A DNA stretch of 11,600 nt from Calidifonticultor sp964387355 (GTDB lineage Bacteria > Actinomycetota > Humimicrobiia > Humimicrobiales > Humimicrobiaceae), in assembly GCA_964387355.1 (NCBI GenBank), contig CAYLWJ010000118.1, positions 1 through 11,600 on the forward strand, in the 5' to 3' direction. The translations under genes were made by a program, and so were the position numbers. Below, piece after piece: positions 5,998-11,600 of the stretch. The first letter of the stretch is position 1. Each line of letters begins with the position of its first letter. Under the pieces are notes generated by a model. It ran no database searches, was not told the origin of the DNA, and saw only the letters and a list, made by a program, of their open reading frames with translations.

Positions 5998-7191
5998 TTG
6001 GAAACGATTAATTATAAAGATAAGAATTTCTTAATCAATCATGCTATCCAACTTATAGAGTTTTATACAAATAATGTTAAAGATTATGAACATGGTGGGT
6101 TTTATTGTGCATACTTAGATGATGGTTCAGTTTATGATAAAGATATTAAAGATTTAATTAGTTTAACTAGGTTTATAATTAATTTTAGCATAGGTGTAAT
6201 GTTGACCAATAAAAAAGAATACAAAGATTTTGCAAGGCATGGTTTAGAATTTTTAGAAGTTGTTCATAAAGATCATGTTTATGACGGATATCATCAAGTT
6301 GCATCTAAAAGTACCCCAATAATCGGAAATAAAATGACCTATGGGCAAGCATTTTGTCTTTGTGCAGCAAGTTATGCATTAAGAGCAGGAATAAAAGAAG
6401 CATATTTATTAGTTACAAGAATTTATGATTTTTTAGAAGAAAAACTATGGGATAAAAAATTTAAACTTTACGTAGATGAATGCTCAAATGATTTTAAAGA
6501 GGTAATTCCTTATAGAGGGCAAAATAGCAATATGCATATGACAGAGGCTATGTTGGTTGCATACGAAGCTACAAATGAAAAAAAATATTTAGATAAAGCT
6601 TATAAATTAGCTTATCAAATAATTATGAAACTAACTGAACAAAGCGAAGGTCTTTTGTGGGAACATTATAACCAGAATTGGGAGATAGATTGGGAATATA
6701 ATAAAAATGATCCAAAAAATTTATATAAGCCATATGGGTTTTTGCCTGGTCATTTTACAGAATGGAGTAAACTCCTATTGATACTTGAGAGGTATATAAA
6801 AGAAGATTGGCTTATTAAGAAAGCTGAATTTCTGTTTAAAAAAGCTGTTGAAATAGCCTGGGATGAATTAAATGGCGGTTTTAATTACACCTTTGATAAG
6901 AACTATAATATTTTAGACAATGAAAGATATTATTGGGTGCTTTCTGAAACTTTCGCTGCTGCAGCTGTTTTAGCTCTTAGAACAAAAAATGATTACTATT
7001 GGGAAATTTATAATAAATGTTGGGATTATTCTTATAAATATTTTGTAGATCATAAATATGGTGGGTGGTATAGGATATTATCTAAGAATAATCAGCCACT
7101 TAGTGATAAAAAATCACCTCCTGGAAAAACAGATTACCATATAGTTGGTGCTTGTTATGAAGTTATTAGGTCATTAGATTATTATAAATAG
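5998..7191 (+). CDS. AGE-family sugar epimerase/isomerase (YihS / mannose isomerase-like)
   Basis: This 397-residue cytoplasmic enzyme has the (alpha/alpha)6-barrel AGE fold, whose members interconvert free, unphosphorylated sugars. Examples are N-acylglucosamine 2-epimerase, cellobiose 2-epimerase and the YihS-type aldose-ketose isomerases. Motifs, numbered from TTG 5998, are HGGFYC (32-37), QNSNMHMTEAML (175-186) with His180, KPYGFLPGHFTEWSKLLL (244-261) with His252, RYYWVLSETFAAAAVLA (310-326), YGGWYRIL (354-361) and DYHIVGACYEV (379-389) with His381. The three histidines and their spacing fit the catalytic set of the YihS/mannose-isomerase group. The PGHFTEW and DYHxxxACYE wording also leans that way rather than to renin-binding-protein epimerases. 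It starts 33 bp after the regulator gene, close enough for co-transcription, and sits with a ribose-type importer that delivers unphosphorylated sugar. The start codon is TTG, chosen by its ribosome-binding site. The substrate is not determined. Confidence 0.9.
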   Translation: METINYKDKNFLINHAIQLIEFYTNNVKDYEHGGFYCAYLDDGSVYDKDIKDLISLTRFIINFSIGVMLTNKKEYKDFARHGLEFLEVVHKDHVYDGYHQVASKSTPIIGNKMTYGQAFCLCAASYALRAGIKEAYLLVTRIYDFLEEKLWDKKFKLYVDECSNDFKEVIPYRGQNSNMHMTEAMLVAYEATNEKKYLDKAYKLAYQIIMKLTEQSEGLLWEHYNQNWEIDWEYNKNDPKNLYKPYGFLPGHFTEWSKLLLILERYIKEDWLIKKAEFLFKKAVEIAWDELNGGFNYTFDKNYNILDNERYYWVLSETFAAAAVLALRTKNDYYWEIYNKCWDYSYKYFVDHKYGGWYRILSKNNQPLSDKKSPPGKTDYHIVGACYEVIRSLDYYK

Positions 7192-7227
7192 TTATTATTT
7201 ATTTAAAAATAGTTAGTATTTATTTAA
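7186..7227. repeat. 21-bp tandem duplication across the isomerase stop codon
   Basis: Units at 7186-7206 and 7207-7227 differ at one position (AAATAGTTATTATTTATTTA versus the same with G for T). The first unit includes the TAG stop codon, so the duplication extends only noncoding sequence. It looks like a recent slippage or duplication event without evident function. Confidence 0.75.
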
Positions 7228-7302
7228 ATAAAAAAAATTAAATTTAGTCAAAAAAACTAATTTATTATAAAAAAATTTATTAAATAAAACTGAATAAAAA
7301 CT

Positions 7303-7308
7303 GGTGGG
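7303..7308 (+). promoter_or_regulatory. Ribosome-binding site that selects ATG 7313 for the second UroD-like gene
   Basis: GGTGGG lies 4 bases before ATG 7313. The upstream in-frame GTG at 7304 falls inside this purine-rich site and has no site of its own. Starting at 7313 also makes the protein begin MNSRDRV, aligning with MNSEERV of the first UroD-like protein. Confidence 0.7.
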
Positions 7309-7312
7309 CTTT

Positions 7313-8557
7313 ATGAATTCTAGAGATAGGGTAAAATTAGCTTTAAATCATGAGGAAGCAGATAGAGTTCCTATTGACTTGGGAAGTATGCGATCTTCAG
7401 GTATTTCAACTATAGCTTATATTAATTTATTGGATTTTTTGGGCAAAGGAAATTTGGTTCCAAAAATGTATGATTTTATACAACAGCTGGCTTATCCACA
7501 TAAAGAAATTTTAGATTTATTTAATATAGATGTAATTGATGTTGGTCAGGCTTTTTTAAAAAATGATAGTGATTGGAAGCCTTGGCAAATAGATAATTTT
7601 CATTCTTGTTTAATACCGGCATACTTAAATATTGAAAAGGATAAAGATGGGAATGTTTTTTTAAAAAACAATGAAGGTATTATTCTTGGTAAAAAACCTA
7701 AATCTTCTCTTTATGTTGATCAGGCTTATTGGGTTTATAAGGACTTACAGTCATTGCCTGATTCTTTTGATGACAAAGAATTAAATAGACATATGTGGGC
7801 AATTCCTTCACCTCCTTGGTATTTAGATATTTTTAATGAAAAGGATTTTAAGGTGTTTAAAGACACCATTTCTGATTTGTATCATTCAACTGATTATTCC
7901 TTAATGCTTTCTTTGGGTTGTAATTTATTTGAAACAGGAACATTTTTAAGGTCATTTGATAACTTTTTATGTGACATTTATTTAAATAAGTTAGGGACAC
8001 AAAAACTTTTAGACTCATTCGTTGAAAAAAACTTATTGAAAATAAAAAGAGTTTTAGAAGGTGTAAAAGATTATGTAGACATAATTATGTTTGGTGATGA
8101 TTTAGGTAGCCAAGACATGCCTTTTATTTCTCCAGATAAGTTTAGAGAGATTTTTAAACCATTTTACAAGAAAATGTGGGATTGTGTTCACGAAAATAGT
8201 AATTGCAAGGTTTTTTTACATTCATGTGGTTCTATTTATAAATTAATACCTGATCTAATTGATGCAGGGCTAGATATATTAAATCCTGTTCAAACATCAG
8301 CTAAGGATATGGAGCCTGAGAAATTAAAAAAAGAATTTGGCAAATACATAACTTTCTGGGGTGGAGGATGTGATACCCAAGAGGTTTTACCAAATTGGTC
8401 ACCTAATGAGATTAAAAGACATGTTAAAGAAAGGATAGAAATATTTAGTAAAAATGGCGGCTTTGTTTTTTGTCAGGTACATAATATTTTAGCAAATATT
8501 CCGCCAGAGAATGTAGTTGCTATGTTGGAAGCAGTAAATGAATTTGGTAAGTATTAG
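7313..8557 (+). CDS. UroD-like protein (uroporphyrinogen decarboxylase / methyltransferase superfamily), HxCG form
   Basis: This is the second URO-D/MtaA-superfamily protein of the locus, with 414 residues and a TIM-barrel. The N-terminus reads MNSRDRVKLALNHEEADRVP. A longer central insertion than in the neighbour (about residues 80-190) contains the Trp/Pro-rich stretch MWAIPSPPWYLDIF. Numbered from ATG 7313, other landmarks are MFGDDLGSQDMPFISP (259-274), FLHSCGSIYKLIPDLIDAGL (301-320), GGGCDTQEVLP (350-360) and VHNILANIPPENV (389-401). His303-Ser-Cys305 keeps the His-X-Cys zinc-type motif of corrinoid methyltransferases. Cys353 and Cys387 are possible further ligands, but neither can be assigned without a structure. 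It is about 74 residues longer than its paralogue and clearly divergent, so this is not a recent duplication. It lies between the isomerase and the importer, both about 115-120 bp away. Methyl transfer is plausible but unproven. Confidence 0.85.
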   Translation: MNSRDRVKLALNHEEADRVPIDLGSMRSSGISTIAYINLLDFLGKGNLVPKMYDFIQQLAYPHKEILDLFNIDVIDVGQAFLKNDSDWKPWQIDNFHSCLIPAYLNIEKDKDGNVFLKNNEGIILGKKPKSSLYVDQAYWVYKDLQSLPDSFDDKELNRHMWAIPSPPWYLDIFNEKDFKVFKDTISDLYHSTDYSLMLSLGCNLFETGTFLRSFDNFLCDIYLNKLGTQKLLDSFVEKNLLKIKRVLEGVKDYVDIIMFGDDLGSQDMPFISPDKFREIFKPFYKKMWDCVHENSNCKVFLHSCGSIYKLIPDLIDAGLDILNPVQTSAKDMEPEKLKKEFGKYITFWGGGCDTQEVLPNWSPNEIKRHVKERIEIFSKNGGFVFCQVHNILANIPPENVVAMLEAVNEFGKY

Positions 8558-8671
8558 TTTAATTGAGGTTTTTAAGTTATTAGAATTTTTTAAATAATAT
8601 ACTAAACTATAAAGAAAATACTATTAGCTATTTTTTAAGTTTATTTTTAATTTAAGTTATGAGGTTATAAT

Positions 8672-10174
8672 ATGAACAACGGCGATATTTTTGCTATGAA
8701 TAATATAACTAAAGTCTTTCCAGGGGTAAAAGCTTTAGATAAAGTTACTTTTGAAGTTAAACCAGGTGAAGTACATGCATTAGTGGGTGAAAATGGTGCT
8801 GGCAAGTCGACTTTGATTAAAATTCTTTCTGGTATATATAGACAAGATGAGGGACAAATTTTTTATAAAGGAAAAGAGATAGAAATTAAAAACCCGAGAC
8901 ATGCCCAGGAACTAGGAATAAGCACTATATATCAAGAATTAAATTTATGTAATAATTTGACAGTAGCTGATAATATTTTTTTAGGGAGAGAGGATTCAAA
9001 AACAATACTAAAATATATTGATGAAAGTTCTCTTGTAAATAAATGTAAAAAATATCTGGACATGCTGGGTGCAGATATCAATCCAAATATGCCTGTGTAT
9101 AAACTAACTGTTGCTCAAAAACAGCTAGTTGAGATTGCTAAAGCTTTATCTTATGAAAGTGAAGTTATTATTATGGATGAACCGACTTCTGCTTTAACCT
9201 TAAATGAAAGTGAAAAATTATTTAATATAATTAAATTTTTAAAAAATAGTGGAAAATCTATAATTTATATCTCGCATAGATTAGAAGAAGTTTTTAAAAT
9301 AGCGGATATTGTTACAGTAATAAAAGACGGTAAGCTTGTTGGGACTAAATTATTAAAAGATTTAACATATAAAGATATTGTAAAAATGATGGTTGGTAGG
9401 GAGATAGAGGAAAAATATTTGGGCAGACATACTGTTAGCACAAGAACTCACGGAGATGTTTTGTTAGAGGTAAAAAATTTTACAAAAAACAAAGTTTTCG
9501 AAAATATTAGTTTTAAATTATATGCTGGAGAGATTCTTGGGTTTTCTGGTCTAGTTGGTTCTGGTAGGTCAGAATTGATGAGGGCTATTTTTGGTTTGGA
9601 TTATATTGATAGTGGAAAGATTATTGTAAAGGGTAAAGAGATTTCGTTTATAAAAAGCTCTAGAGAAGCCATCGAGTATGGGATAGGTATGAGTACAGAA
9701 GATAGAAAAAAAGATGGACTCTTTTTTAATTTTAATATCCGAGAGAATGTAACTATTTCATGTTTAGATAAGTTTGTTAAATTTGGCTATATATTTTCCG
9801 GAAAAGAGAATAGCATTGTAAAAGAATATATGAATTATTTATCTATTAATCCACCAAATAGTGAAATTAAGGTTATTAACCTAAGTGGTGGCAATCAACA
9901 AAAAGTTGTAATAGCAAAGCTTTTAGCTACTGCACCAGATATTTTAATTTTTGATGAGCCAACTAGGGGAATTGATGTTGGCTCTAAATCAGAAATTTAT
10001 AAATTAACAAGAAAATTAGCAGAACAAGGTAAAGGTATAATTTTTGTCTCTTCTGAGCTACCAGAAATTCTTACTATATCAGATAGAATCATAGTAATGA
10101 ATAAAGGAAAAATTGCTGGTGAGTTCGAAAATAAGGATGCTACAGAAGAAAAAATTATGATGTTGGCAGTTTAA
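8672..10174 (+). CDS. Sugar ABC transporter ATP-binding protein, two fused nucleotide-binding domains (RbsA/MglA/XylG type)
   Basis: This is the cytoplasmic ATPase of a CUT2-class importer, in the 500-residue two-domain form. Domain 1 has Walker A GENGAGKST (39-47), the variant signature LTVAQKQ (145-151), Walker B VIIMDEPTSAL (165-175) and switch histidine in YISHR (199-203). Domain 2 has the degenerate Walker A GLVGSGRSE (293-301), with Arg in place of the catalytic Lys. It also has STEDRKKDGL (341-350), a canonical LSGGNQQ (404-410) and Walker B DEPTRGIDVG (428-437). The asymmetry between the two sites is normal for this family. GAGG at 8661-8664, 7 bases before ATG, is a good ribosome-binding site. 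The permease and binding protein follow at short spacing. Such systems carry ribose, xylose, galactose and other monosaccharides, and the motifs do not separate these. Confidence 0.96.
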   Translation: MNNGDIFAMNNITKVFPGVKALDKVTFEVKPGEVHALVGENGAGKSTLIKILSGIYRQDEGQIFYKGKEIEIKNPRHAQELGISTIYQELNLCNNLTVADNIFLGREDSKTILKYIDESSLVNKCKKYLDMLGADINPNMPVYKLTVAQKQLVEIAKALSYESEVIIMDEPTSALTLNESEKLFNIIKFLKNSGKSIIYISHRLEEVFKIADIVTVIKDGKLVGTKLLKDLTYKDIVKMMVGREIEEKYLGRHTVSTRTHGDVLLEVKNFTKNKVFENISFKLYAGEILGFSGLVGSGRSELMRAIFGLDYIDSGKIIVKGKEISFIKSSREAIEYGIGMSTEDRKKDGLFFNFNIRENVTISCLDKFVKFGYIFSGKENSIVKEYMNYLSINPPNSEIKVINLSGGNQQKVVIAKLLATAPDILIFDEPTRGIDVGSKSEIYKLTRKLAEQGKGIIFVSSELPEILTISDRIIVMNKGKIAGEFENKDATEEKIMMLAV

Positions 10175-10222
10175 TTTTTGGCTGTATGATTTTACTTAGA
10201 AATCAATTTAAGGAAGGTGGTC

Positions 10223-11233
10223 ATGTTACTAAAAAAGAAAAAAGGTGAAGAGCCAAAAGATTTAAATAAAAATAATATAAAGTTCAAAGGTTTTCAGCTT
10301 AGAAGTTTGGGAGTTTTACTAGCTTTGATAGTATTAGTGGTATTTTTTTCTATTATGTCTAAAGGTAAATTTATTACCATTAGCAACATCTTAACAGTAG
10401 CAAGACAAATATCATTAGCAGCCATTGTGGGTGTGGGTCTTACTTTTGTTATTATAACTGCAAATGTTGATATTGCAGTTGGTTCGTATTTGGCTTTATC
10501 AGGAATTATAGCTGCAGCTATATTATATTATGGTGTTCACTGGCTTTTAGTCTTAATTATAACCATGTTAATAATGTCAGTTATAGGCTTATTAGTCGGA
10601 ACAATTGTTGCAAAACAAAAATTGAATTCTTTAATAATTACTATAGCTATGATGGGTATAGCTCGTGGTATTGGTTTGGCTTATACCGGTGGCGCACCAA
10701 TTTATATTAAAAATGAGGCATTTATCTCTTTGGGAACTGGATATATTGGTCCAATCCCAACCCCAGTTGTAATAGCCGCGGTAGTATTATTAATTGGGCA
10801 ATTTGTTTTGAGAAAAACCAAATTTGGTAGATATGTATATGCAGTTGGTGGAAATCAGGAAGCAGCAATTACCTCAGGTATAAATGCCGATAGAATAAAG
10901 ATTATAGTTTTTATGATATCAGGCATGCTTTCAGGATTAGCTGGTTCAATACTAGCAGGCCGACTTTTTTCTGGTAACCCTACTGCAGGTGAAGGTTTTG
11001 AATTAGATGTAATAGCTGCTGTGGTAATTGGTGGAACTAGTTTTATGGGTGGTGTCGGTAATATGTGGGGCACACTTCTTGGAGCTTTTATTGTTGGTAT
11101 TATTGCTAATGGTTTAACAATATTAGGAGTTGGTTATTTTTACCAATTAATAGCAAAAGGTTTCATTATTTATATTGCTATTCTTATTGATCAACAAACT
11201 AGAGAAGCAGGTTTAAAAGGGTCTAGAGTATAA
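10223..11233 (+). CDS. Sugar ABC transporter permease (RbsC type, BPD_transp_2)
   Basis: This inner-membrane permease of the CUT2 importer has 336 residues, with about eight to ten hydrophobic segments after a Lys-rich cytoplasmic N-terminus (residues 3-22). The family block VGLTFVIITANVDIAVGS (71-88) is clear. GTIVAKQKLNSLIITIAMMG (126-145) and the cytoplasmic coupling loop TKFGRYVYAVGGNQEAA (199-215) follow. Further on are SGMLSGLAGSILAGR and VIAAVVIGGTSFMGGVG. I place the start at ATG 10223, because AGGA at 10211-10214 gives 8-base spacing. The in-frame GTG at 10217 would leave only 2 bases. It begins 48 bp after the ATPase gene and ends 46 bp before the binding-protein gene, so the three are almost certainly one operon. 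The order ATPase-permease-binding protein matches the ribose system. Confidence 0.95.
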   Translation: MLLKKKKGEEPKDLNKNNIKFKGFQLRSLGVLLALIVLVVFFSIMSKGKFITISNILTVARQISLAAIVGVGLTFVIITANVDIAVGSYLALSGIIAAAILYYGVHWLLVLIITMLIMSVIGLLVGTIVAKQKLNSLIITIAMMGIARGIGLAYTGGAPIYIKNEAFISLGTGYIGPIPTPVVIAAVVLLIGQFVLRKTKFGRYVYAVGGNQEAAITSGINADRIKIIVFMISGMLSGLAGSILAGRLFSGNPTAGEGFELDVIAAVVIGGTSFMGGVGNMWGTLLGAFIVGIIANGLTILGVGYFYQLIAKGFIIYIAILIDQQTREAGLKGSRV

Positions 11234-11279
11234 AATAAAAAAATTATTTTAAAGAAAATTTTTAACAAAGGAGGGAAGA

Positions 11280-11600
11280 ATGCTTAAAAAAATATTAGCT
11301 ACTAAATTAATTTTATTTGCGGTTTTGGCAATTGTAAGTTTGCTATCATTTAGCTGTGCTCCTGTTTCAAAAGAAGAAGTTGTAACAGCAGTACAAGGAC
11401 AAGAGCAAGTTATTCAAGCTCAATCACCAGAAGAAGTTGAAGCTGCACTAAAAGAGAGAGAGACCAAAGCATCAGAAACAACTGCAGCAGAGGAAAAAGG
11501 GCCAGAGAAAGTTAAAATTGGAGTAATACAAATTACTCTAGAGCACGAATATCAGGTTATGCTTAATAAAGGATTCAATGACAAAGCTGCTGAAATGGGT
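11280..11600 (+). CDS. Sugar ABC transporter substrate-binding lipoprotein (RbsB-like), 3' truncated by window edge
   Basis: The first 107 codons are present and open to the last base. A Lys-containing start and hydrophobic stretch (MLKKILATKLILFAVLAIVS) end at LLSFSC, with Cys26 as the probable lipidated residue. The -3 position is Ser rather than the usual Leu, so the lipobox is atypical. Residues 28 to about 74 form a Glu/Ala/Thr/Gln-rich linker (for example SPEEVEAALKERETKASETT) that tethers the domain to the membrane. From KVKIGVIQITLEHEYQVMLN onward the sequence looks like the first strand and helix of a Peripla_BP_4 sugar-binding domain. AAGGAGG (11268-11274), 5 bases before ATG, is the strongest ribosome-binding site in the window, fitting a binding protein made in excess. 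Ligand specificity lies in the missing part. Confidence 0.9.
   Translation, partial: MLKKILATKLILFAVLAIVSLLSFSCAPVSKEEVVTAVQGQEQVIQAQSPEEVEAALKERETKASETTAAEEKGPEKVKIGVIQITLEHEYQVMLNKGFNDKAAEMG

Noticed and set aside
10855..11073. 72-codon minus-strand frame inside the permease gene
   Set aside because: It is the antisense of the conserved Gly/Ala-rich coupling-loop region. The Pro/Ile/Ser-rich product is what antisense of membrane helices typically gives.
1..11600. Possible recoding of TGA, because no gene here ends with it
   Set aside because: Tryptophan is always TGG and no conserved frame is interrupted by TGA. Ten TAA/TAG stops are unsurprising at this base composition.
1..11600. CRISPR arrays, tRNA or rRNA genes, insertion sequences, phage genes
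   Set aside because: No regularly spaced repeats, cloverleaf-like sequences, transposase motifs or terminal repeats with target duplications were seen, apart from the small repeat cluster at 1017-1136.

Overview
The window comes from an AT-rich bacterium. Its gene content suggests an anaerobic, sugar-fermenting, chemotactic organism: the tail of a chemoreceptor, lipoate metabolism, and a carbohydrate locus built around a ribose-type ABC importer. The reading frames use the standard code. TAA and TAG stops end all ten complete or 3'-complete genes, and TGA is not used. The phylum cannot be fixed from this sequence. The mix of very low GC, UroD-like methyltransferase-family proteins and sugar ABC systems would fit an uncultured anaerobic lineage such as Atribacterota, but that is a guess.

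Layout. At 2-142 lies the 3' end of a methyl-accepting chemotaxis protein, followed by a clear intrinsic terminator (207-243). At 262-975 (minus strand) is lipB, the octanoyl transferase of lipoate synthesis. It is divergent from lpdA (1268-2665), dihydrolipoyl dehydrogenase. The 292-bp gap between them holds 17-bp tandem repeats and a 20-bp inverted repeat. A Cof-type HAD phosphatase follows at 2808-3611.

From 3806 to the window end is a carbohydrate locus, all on the plus strand. In order it holds: a UroD-like protein; a LacI-family regulator with its own near-consensus promoter and an overlapping perfect palindromic operator; an AGE/YihS-like sugar isomerase; a second UroD-like protein; a two-domain sugar ABC ATPase (RbsA type); its permease (RbsC type); and the start of the substrate-binding lipoprotein, cut by the window edge.

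How the genes may work together (inference). The lipoprotein captures a sugar or sugar derivative, and RbsA/RbsC-type proteins import it unphosphorylated. The AGE-family enzyme isomerises or epimerises the free sugar. The LacI-type protein senses the sugar or a product and represses its own promoter, and perhaps the genes behind it. The two UroD-like proteins are the unexplained part. Their superfamily includes uroporphyrinogen decarboxylase and corrinoid-dependent methyltransferases, so removal of a methyl group from a methylated sugar is one possibility. No corrinoid protein is visible in the window. This module is the best candidate here for an undescribed pathway.

Three start codons are revised on ribosome-binding-site grounds: TTG 5998 for the isomerase, ATG 7313 for the second UroD-like protein, and ATG 10223 for the permease.
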